Assembly (NCBI RefSeq): GCF_900107285.1
Contig: NZ_FNPK01000009.1
Location: forward strand, 1-64,000
Origin: Acinetobacter kyonggiensis
GTDB taxonomy: Bacteria; Pseudomonadota; Gammaproteobacteria; Pseudomonadales; Moraxellaceae
DNA: 64,000 nt
Direction: 5' to 3'
This document shows, in pieces, positions 21,066-30,145 of the stretch; position 1 is the stretch's first letter, and each line of letters begins with the position of its first letter. A program made the position numbers and the translations under genes. The notes below the pieces were generated by a model, which did no database searches, had not been told where the DNA came from, and saw only the letters and a program-made list of their open reading frames with translations.

Positions 21066-21141
21066 TGGTGGCGAGACCCAGGTTCGAACTGGGGACACAC
21101 GGATTTTCAATCCGTTGCTCTACCGACTGAGCTATCACGCC
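21066..21141 (-). tRNA. tRNA-Phe (GAA), second identical copy
   Basis: Identical in sequence to the copy 211 bp away, including CCA and about ten flanking bases on each side, so a recent tandem duplication or gene conversion. Each copy is followed by its own terminator. Confidence 0.97.
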
Positions 21142-21296
21142 AATGTCGCGTATTAAACAGTTTAAGTGTTTTTCAGTCAAGTTACTTTTGTGCTTTTTAA
21201 AACAACCGTTTATTTTTACAGCAAATTCATCCTGATTTGATTATTTTTTATTTAATACTCCCTCTGTCATTTAACCTTTGACACTTTTTAACCCAT

Positions 21297-21324
21297 AAAA
21301 AAACAGCTCAATGGCTGCTTTTTT
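21297..21324 (-). terminator. Terminator after GNAT gene
   Basis: AGCAGCC/GGCTG-type imperfect stem with a seven-T tail on the minus strand. Confidence 0.65.
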
Positions 21325-21339
21325 ATCATTCAATCCAGC

Positions 21340-21717
21340 TTAAATTTTTTCTAAATTGGCTAAGCAACGATGAATTGCGCCACACCCAGGTTCAAAGACT
21401 TTAACGCCTTTGGCTTCTTCCATACGACAAACTTCACTCACCAGCCTTTCCGCAACACCACGCCCACGGTTAGCAGGATGAACCACGATATTTTCCAAGG
21501 TCTTACTTTCCCCTTGTCCAGTGCACCAAATTACCCCAATCACTTTAGTATTAAATTCTGCTGTGTAAACTAAGGTATACTGAGCCAAGTTTTGCTCTAG
21601 TTGTTCAATGGCATCCTGCCCATCACTAAATTCTGGGCTGGTGTCATACAGTCGCTCAAGCTGGCTGCGCACTTCGTCATTTTCTAGTGAAGTATAAGCA
21701 TGTACGGTAATAGGCAT
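21340..21717 (-). CDS. GNAT family N-acetyltransferase
   Basis: 125 residues, a minimal GNAT fold. The acetyl-CoA pyrophosphate-binding motif A is clear: LENIVVHPANRGRGVAERLV with the R-G-R-G-V/A loop. The acceptor substrate cannot be told. It is divergent from hisB with about 100 bp between the starts. Confidence 0.85.
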   Translation of the reverse strand: MPITVHAYTSLENDEVRSQLERLYDTSPEFSDGQDAIEQLEQNLAQYTLVYTAEFNTKVIGVIWCTGQGESKTLENIVVHPANRGRGVAERLVSEVCRMEEAKGVKVFEPGCGAIHRCLANLEKI

Positions 21718-21813
21718 TGATTAACCCTCCTGAGCAATCTAATATGCGGTGATTTCGTCACCGCGAAAAAACATTTTACATCATCATTTTTGACGTTTTT
21801 GAGGAACGTGTCT

Positions 21814-22407
21814 ATGACGCAGCGTATCAGTGAAGTGGTAAGAAACACGAACGAAACTAAAATTCGAGTTCGTGTGAATCTTGATGGTACGGGTCAAGGC
21901 ACCCTCAATACAGGTATTCCATTTTTAGACCATATGATTGATCAAATCAAGCGACACGGCTTATTCGATATCGACATTCACTGTGATGGTGATTTAGATA
22001 TCGACGATCATCATACCGTAGAAGACTGTGGTATCACGCTTGGTCAAGCATTTGCACAAGCCTTGGGTGACAAAAAAGGCTTACGTCGTTATGGTCATTT
22101 TTATGCACCACTGGATGAAGCTTTAAGTCGTGTCGTGGTCGATTTATCTGGTCGTCCCGGCTTATGGATGGATATTCCATTCACTCGCGCACGTATTGGC
22201 ACCTTTGATGTTGATCTATTCTCTGAATTTTTTCAAGGCTTTGTGAATCATGCGCTGATGACATTACACATTGACAACTTGAAAGGTAAAAATAGTCATC
22301 ACCAAATTGAATGTGTATTTAAGGCCTTTGCACGCGCACTGCGTATGGCCTGTGAAATTGACCCACGTGCAGAAAACACGGTTGCTTCAACCAAAGGAAG
22401 CTTGTAA
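21814..22407 (+). CDS. hisB: Imidazoleglycerol-phosphate dehydratase
   Basis: HisB dehydrates imidazoleglycerol phosphate in histidine synthesis. The 197-residue protein is the monofunctional form, without the N-terminal phosphatase of enteric HisB. Metal-binding motifs DHHTVEDCG (near residue 68) and [13 protein letters not shown] (near 160) are intact. The ATG at 21814 follows GAGG; an upstream frame start is not needed. Its stop overlaps the hisH start by one base (TAATG). Confidence 0.97.
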   Translation: MTQRISEVVRNTNETKIRVRVNLDGTGQGTLNTGIPFLDHMIDQIKRHGLFDIDIHCDGDLDIDDHHTVEDCGITLGQAFAQALGDKKGLRRYGHFYAPLDEALSRVVVDLSGRPGLWMDIPFTRARIGTFDVDLFSEFFQGFVNHALMTLHIDNLKGKNSHHQIECVFKAFARALRMACEIDPRAENTVASTKGSL

Positions 22408-23024
22408 TGACCCGTATTGCCCTTCTTGATTATGGCATGGGAAATTTACACTCTGCCGCCAAAGCCTTAGAACATGTTGGTGCAACTGTAGATGTGACCA
22501 ATGATCCCAAACTGATTGCACAAGCGGATAAAATTGTCTTTCCCGGGGTCGGTGCAATGCGTGACTGTATGCAAGGCATGCATGAAGCAGGTATTGATGA
22601 CGTGGTACGCAATGCTGTATTCAATAAGCCTGTGCTAGCGATTTGTGTTGGTATGCAAGCGTTAATGCAACACTCTGAGGAAAATGGCGGTGCAGATGCA
22701 CTGGGTATTTTTGAAGGTAGCGTCAAACGTTTTCCCGATGTGGCCGGTTTAAAAGTACCCCATATGGGCTGGAACCAAGTGCATCAGGCAGACCCAAGCC
22801 ATCCCATGTGGAAAGACATTGAGCAAGATGCACGTTTCTACTTCGTACATAGTTTCTATGTTGAACCGAAAAATGCCGATCTTGTGGCTGCAACCTGTGA
22901 TTACGGTCTAGAATTCTGTACCGCAATTCATCAAGAAAACTTGTTCGCGACTCAATTCCATCCAGAAAAAAGTCATACCGCAGGTTTACAATTATTGAAA
23001 AACTTCGTGGAATGGGCTATTTAA
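22407..23024 (+). CDS. hisH: Imidazole glycerol phosphate synthase, glutaminase subunit
   Basis: HisH supplies ammonia from glutamine to HisF, encoded about 6 kb away. The 205-residue class I glutamine amidotransferase has its nucleophile Cys in [16 protein letters not shown] near residue 78 and the His-Glu pair in [10 protein letters not shown] near 186. It is coupled to hisB by a one-base overlap and followed by a strong terminator. Confidence 0.97.
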   Translation: MTRIALLDYGMGNLHSAAKALEHVGATVDVTNDPKLIAQADKIVFPGVGAMRDCMQGMHEAGIDDVVRNAVFNKPVLAICVGMQALMQHSEENGGADALGIFEGSVKRFPDVAGLKVPHMGWNQVHQADPSHPMWKDIEQDARFYFVHSFYVEPKNADLVAATCDYGLEFCTAIHQENLFATQFHPEKSHTAGLQLLKNFVEWAI

Positions 23025-23036
23025 TTTTATTCTCGC

Positions 23037-23066
23037 AAAAAAGCCCGCATGATGCGGGCTTTTTTT
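23037..23066 (+). terminator. hisBH terminator
   Basis: AAAGCCCGCAT / ATGCGGGCTTT stem with T-run. Confidence 0.92.
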
Positions 23067-23158
23067 ATTGATGCACTATCTGCTGTTTAATCTTGGTTAA
23101 AAACCGATTATTATTTGACTGCTTGTTAAAATACCAACTAAAAAACTGGAACATAATA

Positions 23159-23677
23159 ATGAATAATACTGTAAATGACTCTGTGCTGAATGCTGCTGGG
23201 CGCTTTAGTCGCTTTTCTTACCTTGGATGGAATGGCCTATTATTGCTTGTCATGATGCTTCTAGGCATTATCGTTGCCATAGCGCTCCCTAGTTCTGCTC
23301 CAGACACGAATCAAGACATGCCTGTCTTTGCCATGATTATTTTAGGCATACTGTATATTGCCCTCATTTACTTTAGTTTTATTTTCGCTGTTCGCCGCCT
23401 ACATGACCGCAATCACAGCGGCTGGCTGTCTTTACTGATGCTGGTGCCTTTAGTGAATATTGGTATGGCGCTGTATTTAACTTTTGCCAAAGGCGATGCG
23501 TATGCAAACCAGTTTGGTTTGCCAAGAGTAACGCGAACATGGGAAAAAGTTTTGGGTTGGATTTATGTGTTAATTTTCCCTATCGGCATTTTAGCCGCCA
23601 TTGCGATACCCGCTTATCAAGACTATGTGCAGCGTGCTCATCAAGGGCAAATCGAAATACAGCAAAAAGCTGAGTAA
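23159..23677 (+). CDS. DUF805 membrane protein with pilin-like C-terminal motif
   Basis: 172 residues. A DUF805 core of three or more membrane helices includes the family signature FAVRRLHDRNHSGWLSLL and FAKGDAYANQFG. After a last hydrophobic segment the protein ends GILAAIAIPAYQDYVQRA (about residues 143-160), which is nearly the consensus that follows the cleavage site of type IV pilins. No pilin prepilin-peptidase site (G-FTLIE) precedes it. ATG at 23159 chosen because the upstream frame lacks membrane-protein character. Confidence 0.75.
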   Translation: MNNTVNDSVLNAAGRFSRFSYLGWNGLLLLVMMLLGIIVAIALPSSAPDTNQDMPVFAMIILGILYIALIYFSFIFAVRRLHDRNHSGWLSLLMLVPLVNIGMALYLTFAKGDAYANQFGLPRVTRTWEKVLGWIYVLIFPIGILAAIAIPAYQDYVQRAHQGQIEIQQKAE

Positions 23678-23700
23678 AGCGATACATCAAACACAGCTCT

Positions 23701-23724
23701 AAAGCCTGCACTTGTGTAGGCTTT
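23701..23724 (+). terminator. Terminator after DUF805 gene
   Basis: AAAGCCT / AGGCTTT stem with an interrupted T tail. Confidence 0.55.
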
Positions 23725-23783
23725 ATCTTTGCCATTACGCTTAAAACACGTTAGTCTTCAAAAAAGCTTAAGTTTTATTGCTA

Positions 23784-24464
23784 ATGAATAATTTCAGCCT
23801 TCATCAAGTTTTACCCAGCAAAGAACAAATCCAGCAATTACCTGTATTTCAAAATCTTCCATTACAACAAATTCAGGTGATTCACTCGCTGCAACAATGT
23901 CATGCCATTGAACAAGAACTCAAAACTTGTACCCTCTTCGGTTTTGACACCGAATCTAAACCAACCTTTAACAAAGGTGAAGTTTCAACTGGCCCCCATC
24001 TCATTCAATTGGCAAGTCGTGATCAAGCCTATTTATTCCAAATTAATCCCTCAATACTTGAGTTCCTAAAAGCGATTTTTGAAAATAAAAATCAAATGAA
24101 AGTCGGCTTTGGTTTAAAAAACGATGCTCACTTATTCCGTAAAAAAGGCATTGAACTGCATAATGTAATTGAATTATCTAAATTTTTTTCAGCATTTGGC
24201 TTTAGCAACCCAATGGGGCTTAAAAATGCTATGGCGCTTTTATTTCAAGTCAACTTCCCCAAAAGTAAAAAAATAAGCACCTCCAACTGGGCACGAAAAA
24301 TACTGACCCCACATCAAATTGAATATGCAGCTGCCGATGCTTATGCACCTGTACTGGTTTTTGAAGAATTATTACGTTTGGATCTATTGCCCAAAAGCAT
24401 TCCCAGTCATTTATTAAAATTAAGCATGCAACCGAACACAATAAAAGCTGAAACTGATGCTTAG
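23784..24464 (+). CDS. 3'-5' exonuclease domain protein (RNase D/WRN-like)
   Basis: About 226 residues. The DEDDy exonuclease motifs are visible: Exo I GFDTESKP near residue 53, Exo II VGFGLKNDAHLF near 110, and Exo III YAAADAYAPVLVFEEL near 184. Length corresponds to the catalytic domain only, without HRDC domains, so it is not full RNase D. Target could be RNA or DNA ends. The ATG at 23784 is preferred over a TTG at 23778; no clear ribosome site. Confidence 0.85.
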   Translation: MNNFSLHQVLPSKEQIQQLPVFQNLPLQQIQVIHSLQQCHAIEQELKTCTLFGFDTESKPTFNKGEVSTGPHLIQLASRDQAYLFQINPSILEFLKAIFENKNQMKVGFGLKNDAHLFRKKGIELHNVIELSKFFSAFGFSNPMGLKNAMALLFQVNFPKSKKISTSNWARKILTPHQIEYAAADAYAPVLVFEELLRLDLLPKSIPSHLLKLSMQPNTIKAETDA

Positions 24465-24533
24465 AAAATTGGCAATATTTTGCTAAGATTGCAGATAATA
24501 CATTCTTTATAAGATTTGGCTAGGAGCGCAAGC

Positions 24534-25265
24534 ATGCTGATCATTCCAGCAATTGACCTGAAAGATGGCAAATGTGTCCGTTTAAAACAAGGTCGTATGG
24601 AAGACGATACCGTATTTTCTGATGATCCCGTTGCAACGGCACAGCATTGGGTCAATGAAGGCGCGCGTCGCTTACATTTGGTCGATTTAAACGGTGCTTT
24701 CGCAGGTACGCCAATTCATAAACCTGTGGTTGAAGCAATTGCACGCGCACAGCCTGAACTCCCTATCCAGATTGGTGGTGGCATTCGCTCACTTGAAACC
24801 ATCGAACACTATTTAGATGCCGGTGTATCTTTTGTGATTATTGGTACTAAAGCCGTTCAAGACCCTGCATTTGTTGAAGAAGCATGTAAAAAATTTGCCG
24901 GTCACATCATTGTCGGTATCGATGCCATGAATGGTATGGTCGCAACAGATGGTTGGGCCAATGTGACTGACGTTAAAGCCACTGATTTGGCAAAACGTTT
25001 TGCCGATGCTGGGGTATCGAGCATTGTTTATACTGACATCGCACGTGATGGCATGATGCAAGGCGTGAACATTGAGCAAACGGTCAATTTAGCAACCTAC
25101 TCAGGCTTACCTGTGATTGCATCTGGTGGTGTCACCAACCTAGATGATGTCCGCAACTTAAAAGGTCAACCAGGTATTTTAGGTGCTATTACAGGCCGTG
25201 CCATTTACGAAGGCACATTGAACCTTCGTGAAGCGCAATCCTTATGGGATAACGAAGCTCTCTAA
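24534..25265 (+). CDS. hisA: ProFAR isomerase
   Basis: HisA opens the ribose of ProFAR in histidine synthesis. The 243-residue (beta/alpha)8 barrel begins [20 protein letters not shown] with the catalytic Asp8, and has the second catalytic Asp in [13 protein letters not shown] near residue 130 plus phosphate-binding [11 protein letters not shown]. The ATG at 24534 follows TAGGAG. It stands alone with its own terminator. Confidence 0.97.
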   Translation: MLIIPAIDLKDGKCVRLKQGRMEDDTVFSDDPVATAQHWVNEGARRLHLVDLNGAFAGTPIHKPVVEAIARAQPELPIQIGGGIRSLETIEHYLDAGVSFVIIGTKAVQDPAFVEEACKKFAGHIIVGIDAMNGMVATDGWANVTDVKATDLAKRFADAGVSSIVYTDIARDGMMQGVNIEQTVNLATYSGLPVIASGGVTNLDDVRNLKGQPGILGAITGRAIYEGTLNLREAQSLWDNEAL

Positions 25266-25278
25266 GTTTAGATATACT

Positions 25279-25304
25279 AAAAAGAGGTCTTCGGACCTCT
25301 TTTT
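25279..25304. terminator. Bidirectional terminator between hisA and XRE gene
   Basis: AAAAAGAGGTC / GACCTCTTTTT stem closed by a TTCG tetraloop; works on both strands for the convergent genes. Confidence 0.93.
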
Positions 25305-25316
25305 GATACTTCAAAT

Positions 25317-25868
25317 TTAGTACACCACATTACGAATAAATTTCACTGTTTGATCACTTAGGTTCTGATAACAGTATTTTACTGCGCTGGAATACACCAG
25401 TGAATCTCCTGCTTGCAAAACTCTTGACGTACCCGCCACATCCAGTGTGAGCTGTCCTTCAATGACATACAGCATTTCATGCCAGCCTTGTGGATCAGGT
25501 TCTGCTTGATACTGCTCTTTGGGTTCCAGCGACCACACCCAAAGCTCAACGACTTGTTTTGCTGGTATAGATGTCATCAGCTTAGCAAAACTTTCTTTGC
25601 TTTTGCCTTGCCATGCCAATTCATTAATCACAGCTTGATCCTGCTGACTCAAAGGGCTGACTAATTTGCCAAAATCAACCCCTAGCCCACTCGCAATTAA
25701 ACTCAGTTTGGCGAGACTAATATTATCTTGACCCGATTCAATGCCAGCAATCATACGTCGACTCACCCCAGCTAAATCAGCCAACTGTTGCTGACTTAAC
25801 AGCTTCAAATCTCGAAAATAGCGCACATTATGACTGACATGTTGTAAGACTTGGCTGGGTTGACTCAT
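25317..25868 (-). CDS. XRE-family regulator with C-terminal cupin
   Basis: 183 residues. An N-terminal helix-turn-helix (LSQQQLADLAGVSRRMIAGIESGQDNIS, residues about 24-51) is followed by a RmlC-like cupin with WHEMLYVIEGQLTLDVAG and LQAGDSLVYSS. Proteins of this build sense a small ligand through the cupin and repress a neighbouring transporter or catabolic gene. It is divergent from the EamA gene with two matching palindromes in the 88-bp gap, so it is probably their regulator. Confidence 0.88.
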   Translation of the reverse strand: MSQPSQVLQHVSHNVRYFRDLKLLSQQQLADLAGVSRRMIAGIESGQDNISLAKLSLIASGLGVDFGKLVSPLSQQDQAVINELAWQGKSKESFAKLMTSIPAKQVVELWVWSLEPKEQYQAEPDPQGWHEMLYVIEGQLTLDVAGTSRVLQAGDSLVYSSAVKYCYQNLSDQTVKFIRNVVY

Positions 25869-25889
25869 ATTTTTTTACTCAAAATCAAT

Positions 25890-25905
25890 GCGCACTATAT
25901 TGCAC
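25890..25905. promoter_or_regulatory. Operator-like palindrome, degenerate copy
   Basis: GCGCACTATATTGCAC matches 14 of 16 positions of the perfect palindrome 41 bp away. It lies 22 bp upstream of the XRE gene start. Confidence 0.55.
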
Positions 25906-25930
25906 AAAAGATAAAAATGAAGCAAGATAC

Positions 25931-25946
25931 GTGCAATATATTGCAC
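25931..25946. promoter_or_regulatory. Operator-like perfect palindrome
   Basis: GTGCAATATATTGCAC is a perfect 16-bp palindrome ending 10 bp before the EamA start codon. The 41-bp centre spacing to the second copy is close to four DNA turns, suiting cooperative binding. It includes TATATT, a possible -10 box for the EamA gene. Confidence 0.65.
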
Positions 25947-25956
25947 AAACATTCAA

Positions 25957-26862
25957 ATGAACACTGCACTCGCCCAACATAACAAAGCACCTCAAGTGGC
26001 TTTAATCCTGATCACCCTCATTTGGGGAGGAACATTTTTAGCCGTACAATATGCACTCAATTATAGTTCTCCAATGTTTTTTGTCGGCTGTCGTTTTTTA
26101 GCAGCAACGATTATGATCGGATTACTGTCCCGATCTCATTTAAAAAGCTTCAGCAAACAAGACCTGTATGCAGGCAGCTTAATTGGGTTCACCATTATGC
26201 TGGGTTACGGCAGCCAAACCATTGGCTTACAAAGTATCAGTAGCAGTGAATCGGCTTTTTTAACTGCACTGTATGTGCCCTTAGTCCCCATTTTACTGTG
26301 GTTGATTTTCCGTAAACGTCCTCATGTGATGACATGGATGGGGGTATCGTTTGCCTTTATCGGTTTAGTCTTTCTCACCGGTAATGGTCTACAGCAAATT
26401 TCACTTAATTTTGGGCAAATTTTGACGCTGTTAGGTTCAATTGCCATTGCACTGGAAATTATCCTGATCAGTTATTTTGCTGGAAAGGTGAATATTCAAC
26501 GTGTTACGGTCATTCAACTGGCCATAGCATCCTTACTGGCTTTTGCATCCATGCCTTTAGTGGGTGAACAGCATTTACCTTCATTTTCTTGGACTTTGGT
26601 TGCAGTCACAGTTGGATTAGGCTTAGCCAGCGCACTAATTCAATTGACCATGAACTGGGCTCAGCGTTCTGTTGCGCCCTCTCAAGCCGCAATTATTTAT
26701 GCAGGGGAACCCGTTTGGGCAGCACTCTTTGGACGAATTGCAGGAGAACGTTTGCCTGCCATGGCTTTATTGGGTGGATTGTTGGTGGTGATCGGAGTGA
26801 TTTTAAGTGAATGGAAGCCTAAATTTTTAAATAAAATACGGAATAAAAAAGAGTTCCAATAG
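25957..26862 (+). CDS. EamA/DMT-family membrane transporter
   Basis: 301 residues with about ten membrane helices in two EamA repeats. The first repeat opens LILITLIWGGTFLAVQYAL and the second contains SQAAIIYAGEPVWAALFGRI, both family hallmarks. Members export amino acids or metabolites or take up small solutes; substrate unknown. There is no Shine-Dalgarno; if the operator holds the -10 box, the mRNA leader would be only about 7 nt. The divergent XRE-cupin protein is its likely regulator. Confidence 0.9.
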   Translation: MNTALAQHNKAPQVALILITLIWGGTFLAVQYALNYSSPMFFVGCRFLAATIMIGLLSRSHLKSFSKQDLYAGSLIGFTIMLGYGSQTIGLQSISSSESAFLTALYVPLVPILLWLIFRKRPHVMTWMGVSFAFIGLVFLTGNGLQQISLNFGQILTLLGSIAIALEIILISYFAGKVNIQRVTVIQLAIASLLAFASMPLVGEQHLPSFSWTLVAVTVGLGLASALIQLTMNWAQRSVAPSQAAIIYAGEPVWAALFGRIAGERLPAMALLGGLLVVIGVILSEWKPKFLNKIRNKKEFQ

Positions 26863-26873
26863 AACTCTTTTTT
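26845..26873 (+). terminator. Terminator after EamA gene
   Basis: AAAGAGTTC / GAACTCTTT stem with T-run; A-run on the other side makes it usable in reverse too. Confidence 0.88.
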
Positions 26874-26893
26874 GTTTAAACATTCAAATCAAA

Positions 26894-27286
26894 CTACTGA
26901 TACATCGCTTGATTATCATTTAATCGAATCATACCGCGAATGGCACGATAGACAATCCAAATCCAAGAAATCCCAACCACTAGAATACAGAAGGTGGTTG
27001 CAATAAGGGCAACACCTGCGAAAAGATCGGCATTTTCACCAGTAAAAAACAAGAAGAAGAAGGGAATAAAAGCAATAATATTCCAAAACAAATACCACCA
27101 AAAGGTGCGAATTTGCCAAGTAAAGTGACTTGCAAAAATAGAACCACGGACATCATTGCGTTTGACATAATTAATAATCAATGCCACTACAGCCAATAAT
27201 CCGCCAGAAAAAATAGCAATAATATAAAGGATATAGAGCACTAAAGTCAGCGTACGATTAGCATCTTTATCAATAGAATAATTCAT
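26894..27286 (-). CDS. Small polytopic membrane protein (DUF4870/Tic20-like)
   Basis: 130 residues from the ATG at 27286, which has AAGG upstream. Three to four membrane helices are visible (about residues 13-38, 62-85 and 90-118). A conserved-looking loop NYVKRNDVRGSIFASHFTWQ followed by WIVYRAIRGMIRLND matches the DUF4870-like pattern. Function unknown. It lies 30 bp after the cold-shock/DUF1294 gene and may be co-transcribed. Confidence 0.65.
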   Translation of the reverse strand: MNYSIDKDANRTLTLVLYILYIIAIFSGGLLAVVALIINYVKRNDVRGSIFASHFTWQIRTFWWYLFWNIIAFIPFFFLFFTGENADLFAGVALIATTFCILVVGISWIWIVYRAIRGMIRLNDNQAMYQ

Positions 27287-27316
27287 TGTTATACCTTTTA
27301 AAGTCGTCATTCTCTT

Positions 27317-27943
27317 TTAAAACTTTAGGACATTTAAAGGAGAAATGAGCCATAGAATCAAAAGAATGTTTAAAGCTATGGTACAAAAATAAATCTTTCT
27401 AAACGGTTGTTTTTCTGTTTTATGTCGCAATTTCTCTTGTGCCAACCACGCTGTAGGCCAGCCGCCAAGAAAAGATAAAATATGTAAAGTCTGTTCAGGT
27501 ACACGGCGATTGCCCTGTAGAGCTGCTTCTTTATCTTGTGCATACATCCAATAAGTCATGGCGTTGATAATACTAATAAACAACAACACCATTCCATTAA
27601 GTAATCCAGCGATGCTAAAAACGGCCAGTGCCAAGATATAAGCAATACACGCGATTTGCATCGCTTTTAATTTTTGTTGTTGCTGTCCATTTGCTTTTTT
27701 CAGTTTAGTGACTTTTTCCTGCATTTGTGAGGCTTTAAGGTAAGTTACTTGTTGCGCACGGAAACGTCCCTGTCCATCCAATAAGACTTTGTATTCCAGT
27801 GCACAACCCACGATAGGTCGTGGCCCTTGACGCGCAAAATCTTTAATATGTAAAAATACGCGATCTTTCGTCGCCTCATTCGGTTGAATAAAGCCATAGC
27901 CTTTTTCATCAAACCATTCGACTAAGCGACCCTGATCACGCAT
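27317..27943 (-). CDS. Cold-shock domain plus DUF1294 membrane protein
   Basis: 208 residues. The N-terminal cold-shock domain has GRLVEWFDEKGYGFIQPN and RVFLHIKDF, the two RNA-binding strands. Three membrane helices follow (from about residue 95), with the DUF1294 signature RRVPEQTLHILSFLGGWPTAW. This fusion is widespread; role unknown, perhaps nucleic-acid sensing at the membrane. The ATG at 27943 follows GGGAAG and is better than the GTG six bases upstream. It lies 14 bp after thrB. Confidence 0.88.
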   Translation of the reverse strand: MRDQGRLVEWFDEKGYGFIQPNEATKDRVFLHIKDFARQGPRPIVGCALEYKVLLDGQGRFRAQQVTYLKASQMQEKVTKLKKANGQQQQKLKAMQIACIAYILALAVFSIAGLLNGMVLLFISIINAMTYWMYAQDKEAALQGNRRVPEQTLHILSFLGGWPTAWLAQEKLRHKTEKQPFRKIYFCTIALNILLILWLISPLNVLKF

Positions 27944-27957
27944 GTTCACTTCCCTAT

Positions 27958-28908
27958 TTAAGCCGTAACAAACTTTAGTCGTTCTATAAGCATATTACGC
28001 ATCTCTTGTGGGTTTTTCTGCAAAATATCACCCCCAGTTCGTCCCTGTTGTGTATTTTTTTGTGCGACTTGTAAACGCATAAGCCAGAAACGTGCAGCAG
28101 CGATTGCCAAATAAATTTCCAAGCATGCTTTTTCATCATCAGTTAATGGACGCACCGTTTCATAAGCTGCTAAAAAAGCCTGCGCTTTGACTTCATTTAA
28201 ATGAACTTCAGGATATTCGGTACAGAAGTCATTTAAAGTAATGGCAATATCAAACAGAAACTCATCTTTATTCAGTTCGTAGAAATCTAGAATGCCGTTG
28301 AGTTGATTGCCATTAAATAAAGTATTATCCCGAAATAAGTCGGAATGAATAAAACCTGTCGGACGATTTGGATAGACCGCAGTCAGCGCATCATACAAAC
28401 CAAGGACTTCACTCAATAAAATAGCATCCGCAGGATTTAAAGTCGGTTTTAATTCTTTAGCGACTTGTAACCAATAATCATGGTTGCGATATTCTGCCCG
28501 TTCAAGTGGAAAGTCTTGTAAAGCCACATGTATTTTTGCCTGTGCAATGGCAATGGCTTCAGCCTGTTCTAAAGTTGACGGCATCGGGTGTTCACCCATC
28601 ATGCGTGGCGCAATTTGCGCAGGCTTGTCTTTCAGGCTATGAATCGCTTTACCCGCATAATTTAAAGGTACGGGTACGGCCAAACCATGTTGAGCTAAAT
28701 GCTCAAGTACAGGAACCAACTCTGCTGCACCTTGCTCATCCATTTCTTCAAATACAGTCAGTACATACTGCATGGCATTTTTAGCAACCAAAAAATAGTT
28801 TGTATTTTGAATACCGCCTTGAATGGGAATCAGATCAATGACCTCTAATCCATAAGGTGCTGCAAAAGTCTGAACTTCCTGTAAAGTCAAAGTGGTATAA
28901 ACCGACAT
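27958..28908 (-). CDS. thrB: Homoserine kinase, APH-fold type
   Basis: 316 residues of the aminoglycoside-phosphotransferase fold, the ThrB form found in Pseudomonas and Acinetobacter rather than the GHMP form of enterics. It phosphorylates homoserine for threonine synthesis. Motifs: QGGIQNTNYFL near residue 30, catalytic loop GFIHSDLFRDNTLF near 186, and metal-binding ILDFYELNKDEFLFDIA near 206. ATG at 28908 chosen from the family start MSVYTTLTLQEV. Divergent from hisF. Confidence 0.93.
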   Translation of the reverse strand: MSVYTTLTLQEVQTFAAPYGLEVIDLIPIQGGIQNTNYFLVAKNAMQYVLTVFEEMDEQGAAELVPVLEHLAQHGLAVPVPLNYAGKAIHSLKDKPAQIAPRMMGEHPMPSTLEQAEAIAIAQAKIHVALQDFPLERAEYRNHDYWLQVAKELKPTLNPADAILLSEVLGLYDALTAVYPNRPTGFIHSDLFRDNTLFNGNQLNGILDFYELNKDEFLFDIAITLNDFCTEYPEVHLNEVKAQAFLAAYETVRPLTDDEKACLEIYLAIAAARFWLMRLQVAQKNTQQGRTGGDILQKNPQEMRNMLIERLKFVTA

Positions 28909-28939
28909 AGAAAACCTGCAAAAAAACTTACATAATTTT

Positions 28940-28947
28940 GCTAGAAT
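28940..28947 (+). promoter_or_regulatory. Extended -10 box upstream of hisF
   Basis: TGCTAGAAT, an extended -10 (TG-N-TAGAAT), lies about 75 bp before the hisF start. The -35 region is poor, which extended -10 promoters tolerate. Confidence 0.4.
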
Positions 28948-29021
28948 ACCCGCTCCCACTACCAAGGTGTAGCACCTTCGTGGCGAAGTTTCATAATCGA
29001 CTGTTATTTTTGGAAAAAATT

Positions 29022-29780
29022 ATGCTTGCTAAACGTATTATTCCTTGCCTTGACGTAGATAATGGTCGAGTAGTGAAAGGCGTTCAATTCCTTGATATTC
29101 GTGATGCAGGTGACCCAGTTGAAGTTGCGCGCCGTTATAATGAACAAGGTGCAGATGAAATTACCTTCTTAGACATTACCGCAACATCGGGTGGTCGTGA
29201 CACCACTTACCGTACTGTTGAACGTATGGCTGAAAGCGTATTCGTGCCGTTAACCGTGGGTGGTGGTGTTCGTAAAGTCGAAGATATTCGCTTATTGTTA
29301 AATGCTGGCGCAGATAAAGTCAGCATTAATTCCGCTGCTGTGTTTAACCCAGAGTTTGTTCAAGAAGCATCTCAACGCTTTGGCGCACAATGTATTGTAG
29401 TGGCCATTGATGCGAAAAAAACGGGCGAGAATAAATGGGAAATTTTCACCCATGGCGGTCGTAAAGCAACGGGAATTGATGCCATTGAATGGGCTGTAAA
29501 AATGGCTGACTTTGGTGCAGGCGAACTGCTGATTACCTCGATGGATGCTGATGGCACCAAAGCGGGTTATGATCTTAAATTAATGCGTCAAATCAATAAT
29601 CGTGTCACCATTCCAACTATTGCATCAGGTGGTGTCGGATGTTTACAGCATTTGGCTGATGGTATTTTACAAGGTGGTGCAGATGCCGTTTTAGCTGCCT
29701 CTATTTTCCACTTTGGTCAACACACCATTCCTGAAGCGAAACAATATCTTGCAGCTCAAGGAATTGAAATGCGTCTTTAA
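29022..29780 (+). CDS. hisF: Imidazole glycerol phosphate synthase, cyclase subunit
   Basis: HisF uses ammonia from HisH to form imidazole glycerol phosphate and AICAR. The 252-residue barrel begins [20 protein letters not shown] with catalytic Asp11 and has the second Asp in [16 protein letters not shown] near residue 130; [11 protein letters not shown] binds phosphate. The upstream open frame to 28938 is not family sequence, so the ATG at 29022 is used. Confidence 0.97.
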   Translation: MLAKRIIPCLDVDNGRVVKGVQFLDIRDAGDPVEVARRYNEQGADEITFLDITATSGGRDTTYRTVERMAESVFVPLTVGGGVRKVEDIRLLLNAGADKVSINSAAVFNPEFVQEASQRFGAQCIVVAIDAKKTGENKWEIFTHGGRKATGIDAIEWAVKMADFGAGELLITSMDADGTKAGYDLKLMRQINNRVTIPTIASGGVGCLQHLADGILQGGADAVLAASIFHFGQHTIPEAKQYLAAQGIEMRL

Positions 29781-29802
29781 GCTTTTGCTGTTTTACTGAT
29801 CT

Positions 29803-29832
29803 AAAAGGAGTGTTTTAACAACACTCCTTTTT
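29803..29832 (+). terminator. hisF terminator
   Basis: AAAAGGAGTGTT / AACACTCCTTTT stem with T tail. Confidence 0.88.
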
Positions 29833-29860
29833 ATTTTAATCATGATCAAAATTTTAAGAT

Positions 29861-29886
29861 AAAAAAAAGGAGCCTTTAAGACTCCC
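29861..29886 (-). terminator. Minus-strand terminator
   Basis: GGAGTC / GGCTCC imperfect stem followed by eight T on the minus strand, about 260 bp beyond the end of the hydroxylase gene. The rest of the 29781-30145 gap holds no supported gene. Confidence 0.55.
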
Positions 29887-30145
29887 TATAAACTCAAAAA
29901 ACGACAGCGCGTGGTTTCTTGCAATCTCTAAACCATACCATAAAGCATATATACCCTAACCAACTCAAGGACATTACAACTTTGCAGTGCTGCAAATATA
30001 GATTAAAAAATCAACATAATATTGACCATTCATGCCAAAAATATTGACAAATCGCGACAACAACACCCAAATAGACTGAAGGATTCACTAAATATCAATG
30101 GATAGAATCAACACCATTAAACGCAAAATTTAAGAAAACTTATTT

